Made by a program: the position numbers and the translations under genes. Positions 23,430-32,563 of a stretch of DNA of 34,860 nt are shown here, piece after piece. The notes beneath the pieces were generated by a model. That model searched no databases. It had not been told where the DNA came from and saw only the letters and a program-made list of their open reading frames with translations. The stretch is from the NCBI RefSeq assembly GCF_900188425.1, contig NZ_FZON01000051.1, positions 1-34,860 of the forward strand. The letters run 5' to 3'. The DNA is from Antarctobacter heliothermus. Lineage in GTDB: Bacteria > Pseudomonadota > Alphaproteobacteria > Rhodobacterales > Rhodobacteraceae. Within the stretch, counting starts at the first letter, position 1; each line of letters begins with the position of its first letter.

Positions 23430-24227
23430 GTTGACAAAAGACGGACCCAGAGTCGGATTGAGGTGATGCCTATGAAGCCCAGGTAGCCCTCGGCGGTCTT
23501 GTCTTAGCGGGCTGCGACACGACGAGCATTTTTCAGTCTATTGAAGCAGCGCTCGACAAGGGTGCGCGATGAATACAGCGAATGATCCGCGCCGATGTGC
23601 AACTTTCGTGACTTGCGAATAGGAATTTGGGTGAGCACGTCCCGTGCCTCCATCCTTTTCCGACTGCTTTCAGCATTATAGCCTCGGCCCTCCAACAGGA
23701 CGCTCGGCTCAGACAGGTTGTCGGTCAGAACCCGATCGAACCTCAGGAAATCGGAAGTCTGGCCCGGCTTGATCTCAGTCCTCACCGGCAGGCCTTCTGC
23801 ATCGAAGAGGAGGCTGATCTTGGTTATGAAGCCACCTCTTGAACGGCCAAAACCCTGCCACGTGGTCCTCTTTTTTGCGAACGCTGCCGCCGCTCTCATT
23901 GATTGCTGTGCAGTCAACTACCGGGCGGAGGATGGTGCGCGCGGACAACGGTGCTGTCGATCATTTGAAGGGCGTCCGGCACGGCCCCACTTTGGTTCAG
24001 GGCGCCTATGATGTCTTACCACAGCCCGCCGGCGTCCAGCGCCGAAACTGACGGTAGACGCCCGACCATTTGCCAAACTCACCGGGCTGGTCACGCTATG
24101 GCGATCCTGTGCTTGCGTTCCAGAAAATTCCGTCAAGAACTAGATCGTGAATGGTAGGCTTGCGACCGTTCGGGGCGCAATCAGGCAGGACGAAACGCTC
24201 AAAGAACGCCTACTCTTCGTCCGACAT
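23430..24227 (-). pseudogene. IS5-family (DDE) transposase, disrupted
   Basis: Reading the minus strand from the ATG at 24227 gives MSDEE, a stop (TAG, probably for Trp), then AFFERFVLPDCAPNGRKPTI, DLVLDGIFWNASTGSP, another stop, EFGKWSGVYRQFRRWTPAGCGKTS and a stop. In other frames follow DALQMIDSTVVRAHH (containing the first catalytic Asp) and then FGRSRGGFITKISLLFD, LLEGRGYNAESSRKRME, SLYSSRTLVERCFNRLKNARRVAAR, a TAA where Tyr or similar is expected, and DKTAEGYLGFIGITSIRLWVRLLST. The order matches a full IS5-type transposase of about 260 residues, with at least four nonsense changes and frameshifts. The copy is dead unless rescued in trans. The longest open piece is 23504-23917. Confidence 0.85.
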
Positions 24228-24310
24228 CAACTCTCGTGCCAAGCTGGTCTCAATTCCAGATACCAGCTGGAATCCCCCCCTATGCCTCCCTGCAAATCCC
24301 TTTTGTCAAC
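23430..24310 (-). mobile_element. IS5-family insertion sequence remnant, about 881 bp
   Basis: Both ends carry the same 11-bp terminal inverted repeat: GTTGACAAAAG reading inward from 23430-23440, and CTTTTGTCAAC at 24300-24310. Between them lies a single decayed transposase gene on the minus strand. The length fits the short IS5/IS427-like elements. The 3-bp flanks (AAT on the left, TCG on the right) do not form a target duplication, so either the element has lost it or the true ends differ slightly. The right end lies in the 3' end of the sulfotransferase gene. Confidence 0.7.
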
Positions 24311-25097
24311 TCGACCTGGTTGCCTCATAAAGAGCAAAATCGTCAGAATAGATATCGCGAATTGTGTCGGCTTCTTCAGCGGTTGGCTCGGAGTCGTCAC
24401 TTGGGCGCGCCGTGGTGTTTTTTCGAGTGGTTGCAAGAACGCTGCATACCTTTGACACCTCTTCATCAGGCATGCCCGCCCATAACAATGCCTTGGCAGT
24501 ATCGGCTGCAAGATTTTCGGTGCGAATAAGCCTAAGGTTCTCAGTACCTGCGGCCCACGTTGGAACCCATTTGATCTGCGGTTGCGAAGGTAGCAAATTT
24601 AAGGTGCGTTCGTCTGAGATGAATTCCGAGAAACTGATTGGCTCCGAGCCTTTCAGTAGATAGTCATAGTGACGATTTCTTTTCCCAGCCGCTTGCAAAT
24701 GCAGTGCGTCCTTGATTGCGAAGCGATAAGCGGAATGGGTACGAGAAATTGGATCTCGTATCGGGACGATATATTTGCAACTTTCGAGGAACTCTGAAGT
24801 GAAAAAGCCCACAACATCCTGAGGTGTCGAGTGCTTTTTCAAAAAGGGCGATTTGGGATGAGGCAATACGAAAGGACTAATCCAACTAACATCCTCCGCA
24901 GAGCCCAAGGGCTGCCCTGCCTGATGTTTCTGCAGTACAATTTCTCCCCGATCGTTTCGTTGCAAACGCGTAATAGGGAGGATGAGTAGTGCACGTTCAG
25001 GTCGATCAAACAAAGGCCTGAGCGCAGCGCTAAGGCTAGTCCCGCCGGTCTTTGGAGTATGAAATATTATTGTTCTATTCTCTAAAGAGATCAACAT
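24306..25097 (-). CDS. sulfotransferase family 2-like protein, 3' end altered by an IS
   Basis: 263 residues. The N-terminal LISLENRTIIFHTPKTGGTSLSAAL carries the 5'-phosphosulfate-binding loop (HTPKTGGTSL) of PAPS-dependent sulfotransferases. YIVPIRDPISRTHSAYRFA in the middle is the 3'-phosphate-binding motif. Such enzymes add sulfate to sugars in exopolysaccharide or to other acceptors, but no glycosyltransferase or polysaccharide genes are near. The gene is clearly richer in A and T than its neighbours, suggesting transfer. The last codons (TCG AGT TGA) run into the IS5 terminal repeat, so the stop codon comes from the IS and the native C-terminus is probably lost. Function after that loss is uncertain. 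Confidence 0.75.
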   Translation of the reverse strand: MLISLENRTIIFHTPKTGGTSLSAALRPLFDRPERALLILPITRLQRNDRGEIVLQKHQAGQPLGSAEDVSWISPFVLPHPKSPFLKKHSTPQDVVGFFTSEFLESCKYIVPIRDPISRTHSAYRFAIKDALHLQAAGKRNRHYDYLLKGSEPISFSEFISDERTLNLLPSQPQIKWVPTWAAGTENLRLIRTENLAADTAKALLWAGMPDEEVSKVCSVLATTRKNTTARPSDDSEPTAEEADTIRDIYSDDFALYEATRSS

Positions 25098-25404
25098 GGC
25101 CTTGTGCCTTTCATGTACCGTACAATCGGTTTTCGCTGTGTAAGATGTGCTGCTCTCGATGTCGATGGAGTTTCATGGCCTTCCTGTCGGCTTGTGCTCT
25201 GGCCGCGCTCGTCATGTTTTGGCGAAGTGTCCTGACCATTGCAACTAACTGGACTCAGGGCTGATTTCCAATAGACACCGCGTGCGGCGAGAGGGCGATT
25301 GCCGCGGTCCGATACTGTGGCGGACCCACCCGGTGGTCAAGAACAGTTCGATTGGCCAACATTGGCTATCGCAGATGGGCTTGGAGCTTGGTCCATTTAT
25401 CACG
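25098..25404. other. no gene recognised
   Basis: Short frames on both strands show no protein pattern I recognise. The stretch around 25205-25290 (AGTGTCCTGACCATTGCAAC and onward) looks like IS-end or decayed DNA, but I cannot name it. No clear promoter or terminator was found. Confidence 0.4.
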
Positions 25405-25845
25405 CCCCTGCTGGTCGCGGTCTGCGCCGTGGATCGGGTTGATCCGGCGCGTACCGGGCCATCGACAGGAAGTCACCCATGTCCGAGACATAGCCCGGCG
25501 GCACGATCACCGTTGACAGCAGGACGGATGCGCGCAGCGCGTACACAGAATCCGCCCTGGCGGCGACAAGCGGGACGGGGCGCATGACATCCGCTTTCAG
25601 TACATGGACCATAGGCGAAACGGTCCACCCCCGCACGTTCGGCCTCGCGCAGAAGGTTCAGGTTTGCCTGATAGTCCACGTCGCGACAGGTCAACCCATC
25701 GGCTTACCGGGTGATCCCGAGGGCGGAGACGATGATGTCCGCGCCGTCCAGAAAGCCGCATAGGGCAGACTGAGAGGCATAGCGCCGCCCCGAACCAGCA
25801 TTGCAAAGACCATTGCCACCAGGAAAGGCGATGGCGCTACCGAAC
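25405..25845 (-). pseudogene. NAD(P)-binding NmrA/SDR-like oxidoreductase, decayed fragment
   Basis: Minus-strand pieces in different frames join into one protein: a possible nucleotide-binding start (VFGSAIAFPGG, weak), then LCGFLDGADIIVSALGITR, an in-frame TAA at 25704-25706, ADGLTCRDVDYQANLNLLREAERAGVDRFAY, a one-base insertion near 25610, VHVLKADVMRPVPLVAARADSVYALRASVLLSTVIVPPGYVSDMGDFLSMAR, a frameshift near 25455, and GTRRINPIHGAD. This series is characteristic of the NAD(P)H-binding atypical SDR proteins that read ...VDIVVSALGITRQ...VDYQAN.NLL.EA...FAYVHV. With three or more breaks the gene is dead. It is unrelated to either neighbour in function and supports the view that 23-26 kb is decaying. 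Confidence 0.7.
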
Positions 25846-26281
25846 ACCCCCGACGACAAAGGGCTTTCGCGATACCGGGTCGCGCATCCGGACGCCGAAG
25901 TGCCGGAGATCGCAGGCGACGCCTCATTTGTCAGCCACCTTGGGCGACGACACCCGTCTGTATAGCGAATTGCGGACCCCTGCGGCAGCCCTTGCCACAA
26001 ACGGCGTTATCTTGCTTCTCAGAATCGCGCAAAGCGCCTTTGGCCAATTCGGCGCAGTGGCACCACTAATCCTGTTCCTTGCGTTCCTCCACCGGGCGGC
26101 TTGTCGGGCTTTTGGTCCTTGGCATACCGTTGGTCCTGGCCGAACGGCATGCCGTACTTTGCGGAAGCTGGATTCTTCCGCGCACGCGAACCGTCGCGAC
26201 ATGTGCGACAGTATTCCGCGATGGAACTGTGCAAGTGTAGAAAGGCAAGGTGGCCAGACTCTCAGGCCAGCCACCCGCCTC
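25846..26281. other. no gene recognised
   Basis: Several frames stay open, but none shows a domain pattern. They include minus-strand pieces with scattered Cys and basic residues near 26019-26248. The stretch lies downstream of the operon ending at 26282 and contains no obvious intrinsic terminator. It is probably decayed DNA. Confidence 0.4.
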
Positions 26282-28063
26282 TCACCAATCGTTCGCGACG
26301 AGATGACCATCCCCGATGTCCTGCAGAGGCAGGCGGTTTGGTGCGTTGCCGATCCGATGAATAGGCGAAGGGATGTCGGACACTGGCCGCGCATGCGCGC
26401 GCGCTCTGCGCAAAGGGTCCGGGATCGGCACCGCGTCCAGCAGCCGTTTGGTATAGTTGTGCCGGGGATTGCCAAAGACCTGATCGCGCGTGCCCATCTC
26501 GACAATCTGGCCGAGATACATGACCGCCAGCCGGTCAACCACGTTTTCGACAACAGCCATGTCGTGACTGATAAAGAGATAGGAGACTCCCGTTTCTCTC
26601 TGCAACTCTTCCAGCAACTCCAACACCTGCGCCTGCACCGACACGTCCAGCGCAGAAACGCTTTCATCGCAGATGATCAGCTTTGGCTTCAAGGCGAGTG
26701 CGCGCGCAACGCAGATGCGCTGTCGTTGCCCGCCGGAAAACTCATGCGGATAACGTGTCATCTGTTCGAGCGTCAGGCCAACACGCTCAAAGAGTTCAGC
26801 GGCGCGGGTATGGCGCTCTTTGGGCGTGCCGATCCCGTGGATCAGCAACGGTTCGGCCACGGCCTCACCCACGGTCATGCGCGGGTCTAGCGCCGCCATG
26901 GGATCTTGGAACACCATCTGGATGTGGCGGCAGATGTCCCGCCTGCCCTGCGCCGTCAATCCTGCCAGCGCCTGACCGTCAACCTCGACATGCCCCTGAT
27001 GCGGTACCAGACCGGCAAGCGATTTGGCGATGGTGGACTTACCACAGCCGGACTCGCCGACCAGACCAAAGGTTTCGCCCGGGCGAATGTCAAAGCTGAC
27101 GCCCTCGACCGCGTGCACACGGTGCGTGGGACGGCCAAGGAAACTGGCGCCGATGTCGAAATGCACCTGAGCATCCACCAGGCGGGCCACCGGGACGGGC
27201 GCCGCCGGCGGCAGCGGTTTGGCGCGTTCGGCGCCAGTGCCAAGGCGTGGCACCGCAGCCAGCAGGGCGCGGGTGTAATCCTGTGTAGGCGCTGCGAAAA
27301 GCTGCTCTACCGGGGCGCTTTCGACCATGCGGCCGTGCCGCATCACCACGACGCGGTCAGCGGTTTCCGCGACGACGCCCATGTCGTGGGTGATCAGGAT
27401 AATGGCCGTGCCGGTCTCTTTTTGCAGGTCTCGAAGGAGTTCCAGAACCTCACGCTGGACCGTTACATCCAGCGCCGTCGTCGGCTCGTCCGCAATCAGT
27501 AGGACAGGCCGAAGAACCAGCGCCATCGCAATCATCACACGCTGACGCATACCGCCCGACAACTCATGCGGATATTGTTTCATCCGCCGTTCGGGTTCAG
27601 GAATGCGCACCTTGCGCAACGCCTCGATGGCGGCGGTGCGGGCCGCGCTGGCCGAGACTGGTTCATGGGCGCGGATCACTTCTGTCATCTGGCTGCCGAT
27701 GGTATGAACCGGGTTCAGAGACGTCATCGGCTCTTGGAAAATCATCGCCACGCGGGCACCGCGCCATGCGCGCATCCGGGCCTCTGGCAGGCTGGGAAGG
27801 TCTGTGCCCTCCAGCAGCGCCTGACCCGAGGTGACAGAGACGTTGTTGGGCAATAGCCCCATCAACGCCAGCGAGGTGATAGACTTGCCCGATCCACTCT
27901 CACCCGCGATGGCCAACGTTTCGCCCGCGGCGAGGTCAAAGCTCAGACCCGCCACCAAGGGACGGACGACACCCCGGTCCTTTACGGATACGGTGAGATC
28001 CCTCACGGAAAGCAGGGCGGCTTCCGCCCCCGAAGGGGCGGTCGCAATTTGTGTCATGGTCAT
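26282..28063 (-). CDS. peptide-type ABC transporter ATPase, two domains fused (DppD-DppF)
   Basis: 593 residues with two complete nucleotide-binding domains. Domain one has Walker A GESGSGKS, signature LSGGMRQR and Walker [13 protein letters not shown]. Domain two has Walker A GESGCGKS, signature FSGGQRQR and Walker [13 protein letters not shown], where Ser replaces Pro and Thr of the usual EPT; the ESVSALD form is common in DppF/OppF proteins. Each domain ends with the oligopeptide-transporter C-terminal region ([22 protein letters not shown]). The ATG at 28063 overlaps the formamidase stop (ATGA); an ATG two codons later is possible. It should power the DppB/DppC permeases encoded upstream in the same operon. 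It is the last gene of the operon. Confidence 0.92.
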   Translation of the reverse strand: MTMTQIATAPSGAEAALLSVRDLTVSVKDRGVVRPLVAGLSFDLAAGETLAIAGESGSGKSITSLALMGLLPNNVSVTSGQALLEGTDLPSLPEARMRAWRGARVAMIFQEPMTSLNPVHTIGSQMTEVIRAHEPVSASAARTAAIEALRKVRIPEPERRMKQYPHELSGGMRQRVMIAMALVLRPVLLIADEPTTALDVTVQREVLELLRDLQKETGTAIILITHDMGVVAETADRVVVMRHGRMVESAPVEQLFAAPTQDYTRALLAAVPRLGTGAERAKPLPPAAPVPVARLVDAQVHFDIGASFLGRPTHRVHAVEGVSFDIRPGETFGLVGESGCGKSTIAKSLAGLVPHQGHVEVDGQALAGLTAQGRRDICRHIQMVFQDPMAALDPRMTVGEAVAEPLLIHGIGTPKERHTRAAELFERVGLTLEQMTRYPHEFSGGQRQRICVARALALKPKLIICDESVSALDVSVQAQVLELLEELQRETGVSYLFISHDMAVVENVVDRLAVMYLGQIVEMGTRDQVFGNPRHNYTKRLLDAVPIPDPLRRARAHARPVSDIPSPIHRIGNAPNRLPLQDIGDGHLVANDW

Positions 28064-29019
28064 TCCAACACCAGTCTGGGGAAGTAGAAGGAAACGACCC
28101 AATTCGGCATGTCCACGATTTCCGAGATGCGCAGATCACCGCAGGTAGAGATCAGCATATAGGCATCCACGTCCGACATGCCGTAGCGCGCGGTCAGCAA
28201 ATCGATCATGCCGGACACCGCGTCGCGTGCACCGCTCATCAGGTCGGGGCCAACACCCGTCGTGACCTCATAGCCCTTTGCATCCAGATGCCGTGTAACC
28301 GGCCCCGGCGTTGTAAAGCGCGGCATCTTGAGGTTCGCGCCCTTTACCAGGTCCAGCGTCAGGGTCACGTCCATCGGGCTTTCGATGGCCGTGCCGCAGA
28401 CCTCGCCGTCGCCCTGCGCCGCATGGGTGTCCCCCACGGAGAACAGCGCCCCCGCCACCTCGACCGGAAGATAGAGTTCCGTACCCGCCGAGAGATCGCG
28501 GATATCAAGGTTGCCGCCCGTCCGGCGCGGCGGGACGATGGAATGCAGTCCCGGCTCTGCCTGCGCGACGCCGATCGTGCCGGTAAACGGCTTTAGCGGC
28601 ACGCGGCCCATGTCGCCCCAAAGCGCGGGTTCCATGGTTTCGGCGTCATATTTCCAGATCGTCAACGCCGGGTCTTCGAATTGGTCCGCAAGCAGGCCAA
28701 AGCCCGGAATGTTCGCGGTCCAGCCCCAGGCGCTGCCCTCCTGCTTGCGGGGGGCAAAACCGTCAAGTGTGATCTTCAGCGAATCTCCGGGCTCTGCGCC
28801 GTCGATGTAGATCGGCCCCGAGACCGGGTTGATCTTGCCAAAGTCGAGCGCCTTGACGTCGTCGACGGTGCTCGACGGGCCAAGCTGGCCCGCCGAAGAA
28901 TCCATGCAGTTGAAACAGATCGTCGTCCCTGGCGCGACCGTCTCGACCGGGGCAATGGAATTGTCCCAGCCGAAATGGTGCTGCGCGCCGTGAATCGTGT
29001 AATCACAGGCTTTGCACAT
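28060..29019 (-). CDS. acetamidase/formamidase family amidohydrolase (FmdA-like)
   Basis: 319 residues, no signal peptide, cytoplasmic. The FmdA_AmdA family pattern is visible: an early HFGWDNSIAPVETVAPGTTICFNCMDSSAGQL, then NPVSGPIYIDGAEPGDSLKITLDGF, PLKPFTGTIGVAQAEPG, the central GGNLDIRDLSAGTELYLPVEVAGALFSVGDTHAAQGDGEVCGTAIESPMDVTLTL, and a late MIDLLTARYGMSDVDAYMLISTCGDLRISEIVD. The family hydrolyses formamide, acetamide or related short amides to ammonia and the acid. It lies between the binding protein and the ATPase of one importer operon, with gaps of four bases and an overlap, so the importer probably carries its substrate. The precise amide is unknown. Confidence 0.92.
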   Translation of the reverse strand: MCKACDYTIHGAQHHFGWDNSIAPVETVAPGTTICFNCMDSSAGQLGPSSTVDDVKALDFGKINPVSGPIYIDGAEPGDSLKITLDGFAPRKQEGSAWGWTANIPGFGLLADQFEDPALTIWKYDAETMEPALWGDMGRVPLKPFTGTIGVAQAEPGLHSIVPPRRTGGNLDIRDLSAGTELYLPVEVAGALFSVGDTHAAQGDGEVCGTAIESPMDVTLTLDLVKGANLKMPRFTTPGPVTRHLDAKGYEVTTGVGPDLMSGARDAVSGMIDLLTARYGMSDVDAYMLISTCGDLRISEIVDMPNWVVSFYFPRLVLE

Positions 29020-29023
29020 GCGC

Positions 29024-30643
29024 TTACTCGGTCACGTAGACGTAGTCGTAGTTGACCGGGATAGACACCGGATCGACGTAGAGCGAGTCATCGCCGCCCA
29101 TGCGCTCGGACTTCATCGTGTAGCGCTGTTCGTTGAAGACGGGGACCCAGGGGGCCTGCTCCATCACCTTCATGTAGGTGTCGGACCACATCTGCAGCCG
29201 CTCCGGCGCTGCCGGGTCGGTCATACTGTCGGCTTCGACCGCCATGGCGTCGATGCTTTCATCGCAGAACTTGGACCAGTTCCAACCGCCGTCTCCAGCA
29301 CCAGCACAGCCCAGGATCGGACCGTAAAAGTTGGACGGATCCGGGAAGTCCGCGATCCACGCCATGCCACCGGACCAGATCATCGGCGCGGCACCCGCGC
29401 CGCCGGCCTCGATCACGTTGGCCTGCGCGAGAGAGCGGATTTCCACGTTCACGCCGATCGCCTTGAGATCCTGCTGGATCGCCTGCGCGATACGCGGATT
29501 CGGGTCGGTGTTCATGACGTAGAGCTCGGTCGTGAACCCGTCCGCCAATCCTGCTTCGGCCAGTTTGGCCTTGGCGGCCTCGACGTCGAAGGCAAAGCCC
29601 TCAAAGCCCTCGGTGTAGCCCGGCATCGACGGCGGCAGCGGCTGCGTGGCAGGCACGGCGCGGCCGTTGATGATCTGGGTGATCCGCTCTTTGTTGATGG
29701 CCATGTTGATGGCCTCACGCACCGGCAGCTTGTCCAGCGGTTCGATGCCGACGTTCAGCGTGATGTAGCCGGTGTGCAGCTGGCCGCCTTCGACGACGCG
29801 CTCTGCCTGGGCGGGGTCGCCCATGACTTCCTGGAACTTGGCGGGCGGGATGCCATCGCCGGGCACGTCCACCTCACCCTGTTGCAGGCGCAGCAGCGCC
29901 ACGATGGGTTCCTGTCCGACTTCGAAGGTCACAGCATCCAGGTAGGGAATACCTTCGCGCCAGAAGTCTTCGTTCTTGGCGAACACGAGGCGCTGACCGA
30001 TGGTCCATTCATCCAGCTTGAAGGCACCTGTGCCAACGGGATGTTTACCAAAGTCGGTGCCATGCTCATCCACGGCCTCTTTTGGCACGATGGAAGCAAA
30101 GTTCAGCGCCATGACGTGCAGGAATGTGGCGTCGGGGCGCGACAGGGTGATTTTCACGGTCATCGGGTCGACGACCTCGACCCCGGAAAGCGTATCCGCC
30201 TCACCTGCAGAAATCGCGTCGAAGCCCGCGATGGAGGCAAAGAAACCGGCGCCGGGCGACTGCGTTGCCGGGGTGGTCACGCGGTCGAGCGAGTATTTCA
30301 CGTCCTCGGCGGTCATCTCGCGGCCATTGTGGAATTTCACGCCCTCGCGCAGGGTAAAGGTGAAGACGATGCCGTCCTCGGAGATATCGTAGCTTTCGGC
30401 CAGACCGGGGCGCAGTTCAGTGGTGCCGGGGACATAGTCCATCAGACCGTCGAACAGCGATTTGATCATTGACCAGTTCTGCCAATCGTAACCGATGGCG
30501 GGGTCCAGCGTTGCGACGTCGTCCTTGTAGGTGATGGTGATCTCCCCACCGGACTTGGCGTTCGGATCGGGCGTATAGTCCTGTGCAAAGCCGGGCAGCG
30601 CCGTGGCGGCCAGCAGCGTGGTAGAAAGGAGCAGATTTTTCAT
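29024..30643 (-). CDS. peptide-type ABC transporter, periplasmic binding protein (SBP_bac_5)
   Basis: 539 residues. A signal peptide (MKNLLLSTTLLAATALPGFA, cleavage before QDYTPDP) sends it to the periplasm; no lipobox Cys is seen. Family-5 binding protein segments are DVATLDPAIGYDWQNWSMIKSLFDGLMDY, LRPGLAESYDISEDGIVFTFTLREGVKFHNGREMTAEDVKYSLDRV, GTGAFKLDEWTIGQRLVFAKNEDFWREGIPYLDAVTFE and LPVREAINMAINKERI. Members carry peptides, nickel, opines or other amidated compounds, so the ligand is not readable. The 70-bp gap before it holds a short GC hairpin (30680-30692) and a GGGAAGAAAAAC ribosome-binding site. Its position after both permeases is unusual for the family. Confidence 0.93.
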   Translation of the reverse strand: MKNLLLSTTLLAATALPGFAQDYTPDPNAKSGGEITITYKDDVATLDPAIGYDWQNWSMIKSLFDGLMDYVPGTTELRPGLAESYDISEDGIVFTFTLREGVKFHNGREMTAEDVKYSLDRVTTPATQSPGAGFFASIAGFDAISAGEADTLSGVEVVDPMTVKITLSRPDATFLHVMALNFASIVPKEAVDEHGTDFGKHPVGTGAFKLDEWTIGQRLVFAKNEDFWREGIPYLDAVTFEVGQEPIVALLRLQQGEVDVPGDGIPPAKFQEVMGDPAQAERVVEGGQLHTGYITLNVGIEPLDKLPVREAINMAINKERITQIINGRAVPATQPLPPSMPGYTEGFEGFAFDVEAAKAKLAEAGLADGFTTELYVMNTDPNPRIAQAIQQDLKAIGVNVEIRSLAQANVIEAGGAGAAPMIWSGGMAWIADFPDPSNFYGPILGCAGAGDGGWNWSKFCDESIDAMAVEADSMTDPAAPERLQMWSDTYMKVMEQAPWVPVFNEQRYTMKSERMGGDDSLYVDPVSIPVNYDYVYVTE

Positions 30644-30713
30644 GTTTTTCTTCCCTGTTGGTGGTTGATAGATGGCAAAGCGGCAGGGCCGCGACGCCGG
30701 CGGTAATTCCTGT

Positions 30714-31634
30714 TCAGCGCAGCTTGATGCGCGGATCGATCATCGGGGTGACGAAGTCAGCCAGCAGATTGCCCAGCACGATGGCGCTGGCGGACACCAT
30801 CGTGACGCCCATGATGATGGGGATGTCGACGCGCTGGATCGCTTGCCACGCTAGCTGTCCGATGCCGGGCCAGCCAAAGACGCTTTCGACGACGACGATG
30901 CCACCCATGAAGATGCCGATGTCGATCCCGATCATGGCGATGATGGGTAGAATGGCGTTGGGCAACGCGTGATGGATCAGGACGCGCGCACGGGTCAGTC
31001 CCTTGGCGCGGGCAGTGCGGATGTAGTCCTGTCGCAGCACCTCTACCATGCTCGACCGCATCATCCGGCTATACCAACCCGATCCCATGATCCCCAGCGT
31101 CACGGCAGGCAGCACAAGATGCGAGGCCGTGCCGTATCCCCCGATCGGGAACCAGCCCAGCTGCACCGCAAAGACGTAGAGCAGCAGCAGGCCCACCACG
31201 AACTGCGGGGCAGAGACGGCAACGAAAGAGGTGACCATCAGCCCCTGATCCAACGGGCGACCCCGAAAGACCGCGGCCACAATGCCCAGCGTCAGGCCGA
31301 TCATCAGCTCGCAGCCGATGCCCCCGGCCATCAGCAGCAAGGACGCAGGCAGACGTGCGGCAATCAGCGTGGAGACCTCGGTCTTTTGCAGATAGCTGCG
31401 GCCCATGTCGCCCTGCACCAGCCCGCTGAGGTAGCGCCAATACTGCACCAGCATCGGCTGATCGAGGCCAAGCTGCTGGCGAATGTTCTCCACCGTCTGT
31501 GCGGTGGCAGAACGACCCGCGATCTGACGCACAGGGTCGGCAGGCAGAACATACAAAAGAACGAAGGTGATAAAGCTCACGCCCAGAAGGATCAGCGCCG
31601 ATTGCACCAGACGTCGAAAGAGATAGCCGGCCAT
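30714..31634 (-). CDS. peptide-type ABC transporter permease, DppB-like
   Basis: 306 residues with six membrane segments. The N-terminus (YLFRRLVQSALILLGVSFITFVLLYVLPADPVRQIAG) and LGLDQPMLVQYWRYLSGLVQGDMGRSYLQKTEV are the standard DppB opening. The ATPase-contact loop follows as MMRSSMVEVLRQDYIRTARAKGLTRARVLIHHALPNAILP (the EAA motif), and the end GGIVVVESVFGWPGIGQLAWQAIQRVDIPIIMG is also typical. The ATG at 31634 shares a base with the stop of the preceding permease (TGATG). It pairs with the DppC-like protein in the inner membrane. Here DppB follows DppC, the reverse of the common dppBC order. Confidence 0.93.
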   Translation of the reverse strand: MAGYLFRRLVQSALILLGVSFITFVLLYVLPADPVRQIAGRSATAQTVENIRQQLGLDQPMLVQYWRYLSGLVQGDMGRSYLQKTEVSTLIAARLPASLLLMAGGIGCELMIGLTLGIVAAVFRGRPLDQGLMVTSFVAVSAPQFVVGLLLLYVFAVQLGWFPIGGYGTASHLVLPAVTLGIMGSGWYSRMMRSSMVEVLRQDYIRTARAKGLTRARVLIHHALPNAILPIIAMIGIDIGIFMGGIVVVESVFGWPGIGQLAWQAIQRVDIPIIMGVTMVSASAIVLGNLLADFVTPMIDPRIKLR

Positions 31635-32563
31635 CAGTCATTTCCCCTTTGGGTCGGGTCGAGAACGTCGCGCAGCGCGTCTCCAACAAGGTTGAAGGCC
31701 AGTGCCAGCAGCAGGATCGCGGCGCCGGGAATGAAGACCAGCCAGGGCGCGGCCTGAAAATAGGTCTGGTTTTCGAAGATGATGTTGCCCCAGCTAGGCG
31801 TCGGCGGTTGTACCCCAACACCGAGGAACGACAGCGTCGCCTCCAGCAGCACAGTGACCGAAATCCCAAGGGTGCCCCAGACGATCAGTGTCGGCACGAG
31901 ATGCGGCAGGATATGTTTGAACAGGATGCGCGCCCCAGAAGCGCCCAGCGTCTTTTCCGCGGCGATGAACTCGCGTTCAGCAAGCGACGTGGTTTCCGTA
32001 TAGACCACGCGCGCTGTCTGCACCCAGTTTACCAAAGCGATGACCATGGCCACGATCCACAAGGACGGCTGAAAGATCGCTGCAAGGCAAATCGCCAGCA
32101 GCAGCGCCGGAAAGGCCATCATCAGGTCGGTGAAGCGCATGAGAACCGCGCCGATCCAGCCACGCAAGTACCCGGCAAGCACGCCGACAATTGTGCCAAT
32201 CAGCAGCGCAACACCATTGGCCACCACCCCGATGAGCAATGACGTCTGGGCACCATAGAGCATGCGACTGAAGAGATCGCGGCCCAATAGATCCGTGCCC
32301 ATCAGGAACCCTCCTCCCGGCGGCATCGGCTCACCGAACAGGGTAAGCCCCTCGAAAAGCTGTTCATCCGGCGCATATGGCGCGATCAATGGGGCAAAGA
32401 CCGCGCCTCCCACGACCAGAGCGATGATCGCAAAGCCGAAGAGGGCAAGTTTGCGGCGCAGAAGACGTCGTAGTGCCCCTGCGGGCGCGACAGGCGCGTT
32501 TGGGCGTTGTGTCAATTCAGCCAAGATCGCCTCCTCCGGTTGTTCGGGTGTCACGCGGGCCAT
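31634..32563 (-). CDS. peptide-type ABC transporter permease, DppC-like
   Basis: 309 residues from the ATG at 32563. The DppC pattern is present: RRLLRRKLALFGFAIIALVVGGAVFAPLIAPYAPDEQ, FLMGTDLLGRDLFSRMLYGAQTSLLIGVVANGVALLIGTIVGVLAGYLRGWIGAVLMRFTDLMMAFPALLLAI, the EAA loop EREFIAAEKTLGASGARILFKHILPHLVPT, and LSFLGVGVQPPTPSWGNII. The ATG start overlaps the end of amiR by 47 bases. A TTG at 32524, with GGAGGAGGC directly before it, would give 296 residues and almost no overlap, and is a serious alternative. It forms the channel with the DppB-like protein. Confidence 0.88.
   Translation of the reverse strand: MARVTPEQPEEAILAELTQRPNAPVAPAGALRRLLRRKLALFGFAIIALVVGGAVFAPLIAPYAPDEQLFEGLTLFGEPMPPGGGFLMGTDLLGRDLFSRMLYGAQTSLLIGVVANGVALLIGTIVGVLAGYLRGWIGAVLMRFTDLMMAFPALLLAICLAAIFQPSLWIVAMVIALVNWVQTARVVYTETTSLAEREFIAAEKTLGASGARILFKHILPHLVPTLIVWGTLGISVTVLLEATLSFLGVGVQPPTPSWGNIIFENQTYFQAAPWLVFIPGAAILLLALAFNLVGDALRDVLDPTQRGND

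Noticed and set aside
25205-25290. IS-end-like sequence near AGTGTCCTGACC
   Set aside because: No matching opposite end and no transposase gene beside it could be found, so a named element is not supported.
26019-26248. Possible small Cys-containing protein on the minus strand
   Set aside because: Two competing frames of similar length exist, neither with a recognisable family, a ribosome-binding site or a convincing start. Left as unassigned DNA.
25928-26890. Plus-strand frame of 320 codons
   Set aside because: More than half lies antisense to the fused ABC ATPase. The remainder has no domain pattern and no translation signal.
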